DNA of 64,000 nucleotides from Pseudomonas sp. PDM05 (lineage in GTDB: Bacteria; Pseudomonadota; Gammaproteobacteria; Pseudomonadales; Pseudomonadaceae). The DNA is taken from the NCBI RefSeq assembly GCF_014851685.1, contig NZ_JACVAC010000007.1, forward strand, positions 62,001 to 126,000, given 5' to 3'. The notes under the pieces are model-generated. The model did not search any database and had not been told where the DNA came from. It saw nothing but the letters and a program-made list of their open reading frames with translations. This document shows positions 18,547 through 26,963 of the stretch, one piece after another. Every line of letters begins with the position of its first letter. Position 1 is the stretch's first letter. The position numbers and the translations under genes were made by a program.

Positions 18547-20490
18547 CTAGAAATCCAAGGCCGCCTGGCGGGCGATCTTGTTGTGCCCTTGGTCGTTCGG
18601 GTGCAGCGTGTCGGCAAGATCTGTCGACGGATCGATAACCGCGTTCGTGTTTGAGATGGCTACGTCCAGCCCATCCCCTTTCAAAATTGCCACGTTGGTC
18701 GACACGAGAGTGTTATAGGCGGCAACACGAGCGTCCGTAGATGAGTCACTGCTACGGATGATTGTCATCGCATTTACGCGTGGCAGAGCGCCAGACGGCG
18801 GCGGGACGCTGATCCCCAGGAATGTCGCGGAACCCCCAGAGCCTACGGTCACAATTTTCAGTTCCAGGCTGTGCGGCCCATCAGACAATCCGCCGATACG
18901 CAGCGCGGATGGCCCGACAGCGCCAGCGGGGGCTGGCGATGGGCTCAGGAGCGTCCCGGTTCCAGGCCCTGCAAAGTTGACCGTAGAGCGCAACACACCG
19001 TCAATCCGAACCTCGCCTGTTGTTGCGTTGCCGTCAGTTCGCATGATGTTGAGGTAGACCACCGGACCGCTAAAGGGAACGGTTACAGTCGCGCCGACGG
19101 TGGTGGTGAACTTTGTGAAGATCTTCCCGTAGGACGAATTGCCCCAGGAGCTGGTGTAGGTGCACGCCGCATTGTTCGGGAAAACCTTGTATGCGTCAGG
19201 CACCGCCAGCCAAGACAGACATGCCAAGTGAGCCGTCGCGAAGCAATCCTTACGGTAAGCATCATCCAGATAAACGCGGCAGTCGTTGGTGCCAATCATC
19301 AGCGAGGTTGTGAAAGTTGAGTCGATGGTGAACGCGAACATCACCAGAGCCTGGTCATACATCATGGATGCGGCGACCGCGCTGATAGTTACGATCCGAC
19401 CTTGGTAAGTTGCCAGAGTCCGCACGTAACCGTTTACGTAGACCCCACCTACAGGCGTCGAACCAACACCGAAAGTAATGGAATCGCCGAACGCGAAGTT
19501 CGCGCCGTATTGCTTTCCGTTGTCCAGATCGCCCGTGATATGCCACCGATTGGCAGTAATGCGGCGAATGTTTGCCCGACCGCGAGGGGTGACCTTGGCA
19601 ACTTTCCCGACTGGCGTAACGATCGATACCCCGGCCACCGGAGAAATACGCAAGGCGGTGTCGCTGTCGTTGAAGAAGCCAACCTCTGTATTGGCCTTCC
19701 ACGCTACCGTTGCCTCCAGCGGAATGCTGCGGATTTTCCCGGCGGCGGCTGCACAGAAGTTCAGCGAGTTGTAATCAGTGGCATCAAGCACCCGATCAAG
19801 TGGCGCATCTGCGCGGCCGACTTCAAACGTTGACTCCAGTTCAGCCTTCAGTGCCAAGGTAATCAGGAAGTCTTCCAGGGTGCCAGCGCCACGACCTACC
19901 AATGTCGTACCGTCAGCCACTGCAATATCCTGGACCACTCGCGACGTGCCGTTGGGCGCACGGTAGAAGATGTTCAGCGCGTTGTTGATTGGCCCAGTGA
20001 TCGCACCAAGCAAACCAGACACGAAACGATCAACCCAAATTTTAGTGGTGGCATCCTGGGCGAGGATGGGATCTGCAAGATTGGATAGCCGATTGCCCTT
20101 GGCCTGATACTGGCCCTGGCCATCAATATCGTTCACGCCCAGCACGGGCGAACGACTTGTGATCCGCAGCAATTGCTTTAGCGCCTGCCAGACCCGGTCG
20201 AAGTCTCGGTTCACCGTGGACGAAAGAAAATCACCGTTTTCCTGGTAGTCGACGAGGCGCTGGAATGGGACGCTCAACTGCAGCAGGAGGTCGCCAGTTG
20301 GAGCGACTGCAAATGTGATGGTGCTGGTTGGGCTACCTACTCCTGTATGCGTATAACCGGACGATAGCAGCACGCCGTTTAGCAATACTTGAAGGTCGCC
20401 GGGCTCAATAACGAGGAATGGCACTGCGTAAATCGTCGTCACGCCATTTGCCGCATAACGTTTTTCGGTTGGTCCTGGTTGAACTGCCAT
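18547..20490 (-). CDS. Tail fibre/spike with C-terminal SGNH hydrolase domain
   Basis: A 647-aa protein. Residues 1-150 resemble the virion-anchoring N terminus of T7-type tail fibres (YAVPFLVIEPGDLQVLLNG). The C-terminal half is an SGNH/GDSL esterase: Ser337 in FGDSITFG (block I), GTND at 400-403 (block III), and DTLHPNDQGH near residue 630 with the catalytic Asp/His (block V). A carbohydrate-binding-like insertion separates blocks III and V. It should bind and deacylate host surface polysaccharide. It is the last gene of the late operon, next to the integrase end. Confidence 0.85.
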   Translation of the reverse strand: MAVQPGPTEKRYAANGVTTIYAVPFLVIEPGDLQVLLNGVLLSSGYTHTGVGSPTSTITFAVAPTGDLLLQLSVPFQRLVDYQENGDFLSSTVNRDFDRVWQALKQLLRITSRSPVLGVNDIDGQGQYQAKGNRLSNLADPILAQDATTKIWVDRFVSGLLGAITGPINNALNIFYRAPNGTSRVVQDIAVADGTTLVGRGAGTLEDFLITLALKAELESTFEVGRADAPLDRVLDATDYNSLNFCAAAAGKIRSIPLEATVAWKANTEVGFFNDSDTALRISPVAGVSIVTPVGKVAKVTPRGRANIRRITANRWHITGDLDNGKQYGANFAFGDSITFGVGSTPVGGVYVNGYVRTLATYQGRIVTISAVAASMMYDQALVMFAFTIDSTFTTSLMIGTNDCRVYLDDAYRKDCFATAHLACLSWLAVPDAYKVFPNNAACTYTSSWGNSSYGKIFTKFTTTVGATVTVPFSGPVVYLNIMRTDGNATTGEVRIDGVLRSTVNFAGPGTGTLLSPSPAPAGAVGPSALRIGGLSDGPHSLELKIVTVGSGGSATFLGISVPPPSGALPRVNAMTIIRSSDSSTDARVAAYNTLVSTNVAILKGDGLDVAISNTNAVIDPSTDLADTLHPNDQGHNKIARQAALDF

Positions 20491-20516
20491 GCTCTGCGCC
20501 CTCGGGTGGTCGCGGG

Positions 20517-22130
20517 CTAGTAGTCCACTTGAACCTCATGCACGCCCGCATCTGGACGCCAATCGTCTCGCCGGGTCTCTGTCGGTTTCCCGACTATCCG
20601 GCCAATGCGTACGGGGGTTTGGGCGATGCCGCCGGCGCCGGAGTCGATGTAGTCATCTTCCTGGTTGGTCAGTGCCGGGTTGAAGTCGCGCATCTGGTCC
20701 CAGATGGTGTTCAACACGTCGACGTGCGCCCACAGGAAGCGAGCGGACAGCGGCGATTCGAAGGCATCAAGGATGCGTTTCTGCTTGTTGGTGGTGGAGT
20801 GTTCTTCCCCTACCCCGCAGCCGGTGCCCTTGAGCGCCTGCCGGAGGATGGTGGCGGCGAACCCGCCCGGGCCGTTGGTTTCGATGATCACTCGGGGGAT
20901 TTGATGCTTGATCACCAGTTCTCGGATCTGGTGCACCTGCCCCCCGATGATCTGGTCTCTAGCGCCGTACTCCGCGATTTCCCCGGTTAAGCCCACGGCC
21001 AGGTGCCAATAGAGCTGGCCGCGCGCGTCGGTGAGCATCAGCGAGAAGGCCGAGGCATCCGACTTGATCTTGCCCAGGGAGCAGTCCCAATACGCCACGG
21101 CACCGACGATCTGTGCTGACCCCAGGTACATGGCGGCCGCGTTGTTGGCGTAGCGCATTACTGGCTGCGCGTCGTAGGGAATGATGCGTTCAGGGTCCAA
21201 GCGAACCTCCGTGACGGGCTTCGAGTGGAGCTGATACTGCGAGTCCCATTCGTTGATGGTGCGGGTTTTCTTGCGGCGCTTCTCCAGTTCCAGCAGGTCG
21301 AACCGATCCACCCAGGCTATGCCGGCGTAGCAATCAATGAGCGTGCCCGGCGGTGAGAAGAAGGCGATGCCGGTCTTGGTGAGCTGGTAATCCTTGCCAA
21401 GCACCAGGGCGCGGGCATGCTTACCGATCCCGGAGAAAACGAATTCAGGAATGAACGGCACGTCGTAGGCAATGAGCCTGGCATCCTCGATTCGATGCTC
21501 GCGGGCGAACATGCGGATGGTCAGGCAGTCGGCGCCCAGGGCTTCCTGCTCGTCGTACAGGCTGTCGTGGGTGTGCGGCGTGCCAACGAACAGCAGGCGT
21601 GCGCCGGGCACCATGATGTGGATCTGCTCGCCCAGGCGGTAGCGCAGTTTTTCCCGAGCCTCAGGCGTGGCGATGTTCTTGGGCACCTCCACGTCATCGT
21701 TCTGGCACTCGTCGGCCCGCGAACTGGTGATGTTCGACATGATGCCGGATGCCTGCATGGACGGGTTCCGCTCATCCACGGCGCCGGGCACCCACCAGAA
21801 CGCGGTGTCGCCCTTCATCTTGCGGTGGGCATCCATCGTCAGCGGGTGCCGCATCAGGATCGCCTTGGTATCCCGGCTGGTCTTATAGGCCGTTGGGTCG
21901 GTGTCACCCTGGTGTAGGATTCGGTACGTGGGGTTCAGGTAGAACCGCCAGGCGTTGTACAGCGCCAAGATGGTGGACTTGCCGAACCCTCGGAAACAGC
22001 GAAGTACCGCGTGATCGCCGCGGTGCTCCAGCCAGTGGCAGGCCCGGATATGGATGTCCGGCACCTCCCACTTCATGCGCTTTGCCCATATAAGGAAGAA
22101 CGCCAGGAACGAGATGTGCTTAATGGACAT
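20517..22130 (-). CDS. terL: Terminase large subunit
   Basis: A 537-aa T7-type TerL. The ATPase P-loop is RCFRGFGKST, followed by LLFVGTPHTHDS as a coupling-type motif, and acidic nuclease residues lie in the C-terminal half (YWDCSLG...SDASAF, ETNGPGG, DDYIDSGAGG). It packages DNA through the portal. The start at MSIKHISF overlaps terS by 11 bp; a longer upstream extension lies inside terS. A GTCGG hairpin motif is embedded near the 3' end at 20580-20597. Confidence 0.9.
   Translation of the reverse strand: MSIKHISFLAFFLIWAKRMKWEVPDIHIRACHWLEHRGDHAVLRCFRGFGKSTILALYNAWRFYLNPTYRILHQGDTDPTAYKTSRDTKAILMRHPLTMDAHRKMKGDTAFWWVPGAVDERNPSMQASGIMSNITSSRADECQNDDVEVPKNIATPEAREKLRYRLGEQIHIMVPGARLLFVGTPHTHDSLYDEQEALGADCLTIRMFAREHRIEDARLIAYDVPFIPEFVFSGIGKHARALVLGKDYQLTKTGIAFFSPPGTLIDCYAGIAWVDRFDLLELEKRRKKTRTINEWDSQYQLHSKPVTEVRLDPERIIPYDAQPVMRYANNAAAMYLGSAQIVGAVAYWDCSLGKIKSDASAFSLMLTDARGQLYWHLAVGLTGEIAEYGARDQIIGGQVHQIRELVIKHQIPRVIIETNGPGGFAATILRQALKGTGCGVGEEHSTTNKQKRILDAFESPLSARFLWAHVDVLNTIWDQMRDFNPALTNQEDDYIDSGAGGIAQTPVRIGRIVGKPTETRRDDWRPDAGVHEVQVDY
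20580..20597 (-). repeat. Late-operon hairpin motif, copy 1
   Basis: On the minus strand it reads ATAGTCGGGAAACCGACA: a 5-bp stem GTCGG/CCGAC with a GAAA loop. It lies inside the 3' end of terL, 90 bp upstream of the tail-fibre start. Confidence 0.75.
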
Positions 22131-22452
22131 GCACGCCCGCCTGTGCGCGCTCCAGTAGCGCCACGGCTTCACGTTCAGCCTGGGCCTGCACCTTGTCCAA
22201 GTCATCCTCGGTGCTGTCCTTCGGCAGCGTTCCGCCCTGGATGTGCCCGGTGATGCTGATCACCTTGACCAGCAGCGTCATGGTGGCGGCGGCGTTCTTC
22301 TTGCACCAGTGCCGATCACCTCGCTCATCACGGGTCAATTGGTCCAACATCTTGCCGGTGCCGGGCCAGTTTTCCGGGTTCGCCTCATCCAGCACCACAT
22401 CGGCCAGGCCTTCGGAAAGGGACTTCAATCGTTCAATCTGGTCTGGTCGCAT
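22120..22452 (-). CDS. Small terminase subunit candidate
   Basis: A 110-aa protein (MRPDQIERLKSLSEGLAD...) immediately upstream of terL and overlapping it by 11 bp, with 1-bp overlap to the preceding gene (TGATG). Its position, size and helical, charged composition fit a terminase small subunit. I infer this from synteny, not from a decisive motif. Confidence 0.65.
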   Translation of the reverse strand: MRPDQIERLKSLSEGLADVVLDEANPENWPGTGKMLDQLTRDERGDRHWCKKNAAATMTLLVKVISITGHIQGGTLPKDSTEDDLDKVQAQAEREAVALLERAQAGVHVH

Positions 22453-24992
22453 CACTTCGCTCCTACTGCAGCGCCAAGGTTCGGGCCGCGATCTGGTGTC
22501 GAGTCGCCCGGCTCCCACCAGTACGATTGCTTGAATTCCTTGCGGGCGCGTTGTTTCATCCGCCGCAGGTAGCCAGGCGAGAAGTAATCCTGCAATTGGT
22601 TGAAGATCAGGTGATCGGTAGCGGCCTTGGTGTACCAAAGGTTGGCCCCAGGCAAATGGCTCTTGGCCAGGCGCACCAGCTTGCCTCCGGTTTGGTTGAC
22701 CTCGCCGTCTGCTGCGTTGTCCTTCAACTTGAAGATGGATTCCAGATCCCCGGCAATGGGGCCGCCCAGGGCTGCAAGCGGGGAGCTACCACCCTGCGAC
22801 GTGTCGGAGAACAGGAAGTCGCCGTATAGCCCCATGGCGCCACCCTTGAGGAATGCCGCCATGCCGAAGCGCAGGCCGGGGACACCCCACTTCTTGTCGT
22901 CGGTGATGTCCTTCGGATCGCGGCCGGCAGCAATCTCGCTCAACTGGATGGCCATCCCACCCAGCACGGTGGTGGACGCGACCAATGCAGCCAGATACCC
23001 AGCCTTACCCCATCCTTCCTGGGCCATGCCGCGCGCACCGTGGCGCATGATCATGCCAATGGAAAAGCTCTTGAACTGCCAGAACGAGCGGACCAGCTCG
23101 CCTTTCATGGTCCCGCGCTCTACGCCGCCGTGCATCATGGCTTTCTCGCGGGCGCCGGGCTCAATGATTGCCATGTTGGTTTCATCCAGCACGGCGCCCA
23201 GCAGCTTGGTGGCGGCCTGATCCTTGAGGCGCTGCGGGGTTGTCTTCAGCTGTTGCGCCATCTGCGCCAGGTCGGCGTCTGGGATGCGGTAGATGCTGTT
23301 CGCAGTCAGCACGGTGTCGCCCACGCCGCGCCAGTCCTCGGGCTGAGCCAAGCGCCAGACAGACCAATCCGTATCGGTAACTCCCTGGCCCGCCAAGCGC
23401 TTGGCGTCTGCTGGGTCCATGGCGGCAAGCGAATCATGCCGGCGGGTCATATCGCCAATGGTGTCCAGCATGGTCGCACCAAACGCCCGTTGGCTGCCGG
23501 CGGTCAATGCATTGAGGCCGGACGCCTGCATAACCTTGCTGGCTGCGGTCTGCGAGAACTTGGCGATTCGCCCGGCGACCTGCTCATTGGTGCCAAGGCC
23601 GTCAGCGCCGAAGCGGTTCAGGCTGCCGATCAGCTGATTCAGGCCGAGGCCGGCGCGCTGCGCAAGACGGCGGTCACCGGCGCTTGCTGGATTGAGCATT
23701 CGGATTTCATTGGCGAACACCTTCATCACCGGCATTCCGTTCATGGACGCGGTGAGGCCCAGGGTTCCTTGGTCGGTGACCGACGTCAGCACGGCAGAGC
23801 CCAGGCGGCTGGCTACGTTGAGCGCCCGGTAGGTGTCGAAGCCATTCGCCAGGGCGGCAGATACCGGCGGCTCGCGGGTGGCGGCCACTTCCTCGTAGAG
23901 GTGTTCGATCTTTTTGCGTTGCTTGGCGGTCTTAGCCAGGTCGTTTGGCTTGGCGGTGTCCATGGCCTTCTGCCCGGAATCCAAGAAGTAACGCATTTGG
24001 TTGGATGGGTTGGGGCCCAGGGTTTCCACCAGAGCAATATCCCGCGATGCCCGGTCGATGTGCCCGATAAGCAGTTCCAGCAGGTTATGGTCCCCATATG
24101 CCTTCTGGGCGGCGATGAAGCTTTCGGCGTCCTTGTAATGAATCTGCCGCGACTCGCTCCCACGGTTGGCGCGCATGCCGTTACCAGCCGCCTGCCCGGG
24201 CTGCATCTTGTTGGCGCCGCCCGTGGCCAGCGTGGTCCAGGCATGCCCGAGGAAGTCGGCCAGCTCGGCGTCATTCATCGGCGTCCCGTCTTCCTTGAGG
24301 TACTTGCCACGGTTCGCCCACTTCACATGGTCGGAAACCCACTTGTCCTGGTCCTTGGCCACCTTCACCTGGGAGTGATCACGTGGCATGGACCAGTCGT
24401 CCAGCAATCCAATATCACCGCCGGCGCGGTTGAAACGCTGACGCAGCTGCTCGGCGGTGTCCTTGAACTGCTTCGCGGCGGTCTTGGCCACTGCATCACC
24501 GGAGTCCTCGCCGTGCAGCTCGCGCACCAGTGCCAGGTTGCCGGCTTCATTCTGGAACAGGCCAAGGAACTTGCCTTTGGTCTGGTCGATCACGTCCAGC
24601 ATGCGGCTTAGCGAGTCGTCGCGGATGGCGCGCGTGGAGGATTCAATCGACAGAATCCCGCTCTTGCCGTCGGCGGAAAACGCCAACATACGGTCGAGGC
24701 CCTCAAGGGGCTGATCCGGGAAGCGCTTCATATAGCTGTCGATACGGTCGTGGGCCAGGATGGTCAGAGCCACACGCTTTTTCTTGAGGTTCGCCTCTTC
24801 CACCAGATCCTTGGCGGATTTGGCGGCGGCCTCGTTGAGCCGGTCAGCGGCAGTTTTGGATTGCCAGGTGGTATCGGTCTGCGCCAGTTGCTTCATGTTT
24901 CGGCGCACGCGGTTCTCGATGCCCTGGATTTCCTGCTGGTTGAGGGGACGGCCAATTGCCTGGGTTACGGCCTTGATGCATTCGGGGCGCAT
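22452..24992 (-). CDS. Large internal virion/ejection protein candidate
   Basis: An 846-aa, mostly helical protein with hydrophobic stretches near the C-terminal third (LAALVASTTVLGGMAIQL). In podoviruses this slot, after the tail-tube and other internal proteins and before terminase, holds ejected core proteins that form the trans-envelope conduit. No transglycosylase motif is visible. Its start codon follows a strong hairpin that includes the ribosome site (24994-25023). Confidence 0.65.
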   Translation of the reverse strand: MRPECIKAVTQAIGRPLNQQEIQGIENRVRRNMKQLAQTDTTWQSKTAADRLNEAAAKSAKDLVEEANLKKKRVALTILAHDRIDSYMKRFPDQPLEGLDRMLAFSADGKSGILSIESSTRAIRDDSLSRMLDVIDQTKGKFLGLFQNEAGNLALVRELHGEDSGDAVAKTAAKQFKDTAEQLRQRFNRAGGDIGLLDDWSMPRDHSQVKVAKDQDKWVSDHVKWANRGKYLKEDGTPMNDAELADFLGHAWTTLATGGANKMQPGQAAGNGMRANRGSESRQIHYKDAESFIAAQKAYGDHNLLELLIGHIDRASRDIALVETLGPNPSNQMRYFLDSGQKAMDTAKPNDLAKTAKQRKKIEHLYEEVAATREPPVSAALANGFDTYRALNVASRLGSAVLTSVTDQGTLGLTASMNGMPVMKVFANEIRMLNPASAGDRRLAQRAGLGLNQLIGSLNRFGADGLGTNEQVAGRIAKFSQTAASKVMQASGLNALTAGSQRAFGATMLDTIGDMTRRHDSLAAMDPADAKRLAGQGVTDTDWSVWRLAQPEDWRGVGDTVLTANSIYRIPDADLAQMAQQLKTTPQRLKDQAATKLLGAVLDETNMAIIEPGAREKAMMHGGVERGTMKGELVRSFWQFKSFSIGMIMRHGARGMAQEGWGKAGYLAALVASTTVLGGMAIQLSEIAAGRDPKDITDDKKWGVPGLRFGMAAFLKGGAMGLYGDFLFSDTSQGGSSPLAALGGPIAGDLESIFKLKDNAADGEVNQTGGKLVRLAKSHLPGANLWYTKAATDHLIFNQLQDYFSPGYLRRMKQRARKEFKQSYWWEPGDSTPDRGPNLGAAVGAK

Positions 24993-24993
24993 G

Positions 24994-25023
24994 GGCTTGC
25001 TCCTGTTGGAATGGGAGCAAGCC
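24994..25023 (-). promoter_or_regulatory. Hairpin enclosing the ribosome site of the 846-aa gene
   Basis: GGCTTGCTCC (sense strand) pairs perfectly with GGAGCAAGCC across 10 nt. The second arm contains the GGAG ribosome site directly before the ATG at 24992, so the site would be closed in the folded mRNA. Confidence 0.55.
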
Positions 25024-25038
25024 TATGGTTGCGGGATA

Positions 25039-25057
25039 GACGGTTTCCCGACTATTT
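25039..25057 (-). repeat. Late-operon hairpin motif, copy 2
   Basis: AAATAGTCGGGAAACCGTC on the minus strand, starting at the stop codon of the 635-aa gene and upstream of the 846-aa gene. One stem pair is broken (T-T). Confidence 0.7.
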
Positions 25058-26963
25058 AAAGCCCTCGTTGCAAGAAGCAGGCGGCGGCGGCGGCAAAGCC
25101 TTTGGCGTCCTGGGTGGCCTGGGCGATGTCTGCGTCTGCGCTGGCGAGCAGTTCACGGGCTGACACGGTGATGGGGTTGCCGTCGGCGTCCATGGCGCCC
25201 GTGCCAATGCGCATATCCTCGACGCGGGCCAGGATTTCGTCAGCGACCTGCACGACCGGGTCAGCAGTGCCAGACTCGCCGGCTGGCTTGGTGGCGTCAC
25301 TTTCAACCGTGGCAGTTTTTGCCATAGTTGGTTTCCCGCCAGGTGCGGAATCTGCCTTGGGCGCTGCGCCTTCCGGCTTTGGCGCTGCTTTGGGAGCCGG
25401 AATATCAAGAGGCTTGGGCTGCAACGTTGGGTCGGCGCGCTCGATGTCGTCGAGGATGCGCGTGATTTCCTGGCGGGCGATCTGCGCCATGGTCAGCTTA
25501 GTATTAGCCTCGGCAACACCGGCGGATAGCGGGTTCTTGTCGAAACCCTTCACGATGGCGTCGGCGCGCTGGCTCAATCGGTCTTGAAACCGTTGAGGAA
25601 CCTCTCCGCGATCCATGGCGTTCAGGTCTGCACGGGCTTGCTCGGCGCTGCGGTTGCCGCCCAGGGCCTCATTAAGCGAGGCTTGGCGGTCGGCCAGCTC
25701 CAGGCGCTCCGCGTCGATAGCTTGGCGTGCTGACTGCTCGGCCTGCTTGCGCCCCTGGCCCTGCTGCTGGAACTCTTTGGCTCGGGCCTTGAACGAGGCA
25801 TCAAGGGCGGCAAGGCTTTGCGCCACGGTGGATAGCTCGACCTTTACGTCCTTGACGTTGGGCAAGATGCCGGCGGCTTCCTGCTCCAGTTCAATGCGCA
25901 GTTTCGGCTCCAAGTCCTGGCGCGCGGTTGCCAGGGCAGCGTCAGGTGTGGGTTTCATTGTGGGAGCGGAATCACCTTCACGCAGGAACTGAGCGCTGTG
26001 GATGTTATCGGGCAGTACCACCGGCTCGCCGCGCTGCAACTGGTCGATGACTGATCGGATCGCATCCTGATGGGCCATGGCCGACTTAGGAGCAACCGGA
26101 GCGCCAGGCGCGGTGTCGATGTCGGCATGCTGGTTGGTGCGTTCGGTCAGCGCTGCATCGACCTGGGCAGTAGTAGGCCGGCGGAAGTTGGTCCGGCCAA
26201 TGCCGAAGAACGCCAGCCCCATGATGGCGTCAGTTGCCAGGGCCGTGCCGTCCATGACTTTGTACTGGGCTGCCTGGGTGTGATAGCCGTTGCTCTCCAG
26301 CAGCGCAGCGGTGGCGCCACGCCCAGCCATGCCCAACCCAACGTTCGCTCCCACAGCGATTGCGGCATCACCCAGCACGGGTTTAACGAACTTCGCAGCG
26401 GGCAGCACAACGCCAATGCCCGTGGTTGCGGCATCGATCAAACCTTTTTTGGTCGCGGTGGATTCGTCCAGGCCTTCGGCCATGCCCACTTGCTTGCTGG
26501 AAAAGCCAGCAGGTGCACCAGCAGCAAGGGCAGCACCAGCAGGACCGGCAACCACGGCACCGGCAATGGTGCGCGGCAGAACTGCAGCTGCTTCCCCAAG
26601 GATCTGGCCGACAACACCAACTTCTGTTGGGTCGGGGCGCAAGCTCATGACCGACTTGGCCGTAGCCTCGCCGATGTCGCTGGCCTGGGTTTTCCGGAAC
26701 TGCTGCTGATCAGCGAGTTGACCATCATCAGGGGCGTAAGACGAACCGATAGCCAGGTCGGATTCAACCGCCAGGCTACCCAGTTGCAGCGCGGTTGATT
26801 GGATGGTGCGCCCGCCCTCGATGGCGCCGCGCAGAAGGTTGGGCCCGATGGTGCCGAGCGCCCCAGTGAATACACCGGGGGCGAGCTTATCGGCCGTGCG
26901 GTCAAGGCGCTGATCCTGGCTACGCGCCTCGCTGTCCTCGATCATCCCGTCTAACCAGCTCAT
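25056..26963 (-). CDS. Internal virion protein candidate (635 aa)
   Basis: A 635-aa Ala-rich protein with a glycine/alanine hydrophobic zone (about 150-250: GAVVAGPAGAALAAGAPAG) and a charged coiled-coil-like C-terminal half. ATGA overlap with the upstream 672-aa gene shows translational coupling. Podovirus synteny places it among the ejected internal core proteins. No enzymatic motif is recognised. Confidence 0.6.
   Translation of the reverse strand: MSWLDGMIEDSEARSQDQRLDRTADKLAPGVFTGALGTIGPNLLRGAIEGGRTIQSTALQLGSLAVESDLAIGSSYAPDDGQLADQQQFRKTQASDIGEATAKSVMSLRPDPTEVGVVGQILGEAAAVLPRTIAGAVVAGPAGAALAAGAPAGFSSKQVGMAEGLDESTATKKGLIDAATTGIGVVLPAAKFVKPVLGDAAIAVGANVGLGMAGRGATAALLESNGYHTQAAQYKVMDGTALATDAIMGLAFFGIGRTNFRRPTTAQVDAALTERTNQHADIDTAPGAPVAPKSAMAHQDAIRSVIDQLQRGEPVVLPDNIHSAQFLREGDSAPTMKPTPDAALATARQDLEPKLRIELEQEAAGILPNVKDVKVELSTVAQSLAALDASFKARAKEFQQQGQGRKQAEQSARQAIDAERLELADRQASLNEALGGNRSAEQARADLNAMDRGEVPQRFQDRLSQRADAIVKGFDKNPLSAGVAEANTKLTMAQIARQEITRILDDIERADPTLQPKPLDIPAPKAAPKPEGAAPKADSAPGGKPTMAKTATVESDATKPAGESGTADPVVQVADEILARVEDMRIGTGAMDADGNPITVSARELLASADADIAQATQDAKGFAAAAACFLQRGL

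Noticed and set aside
18547..20490. Diversity-generating retroelement at the tail-fibre gene
   Set aside because: Despite BPP-1-like virion genes, there is no reverse transcriptase, template repeat or C-type-lectin variable repeat.
23040..24611. 523-aa plus-strand frame opposite the ejection-protein gene
   Set aside because: No ribosome site, no motif, composition of an antisense shadow, and it breaks late-operon direction.
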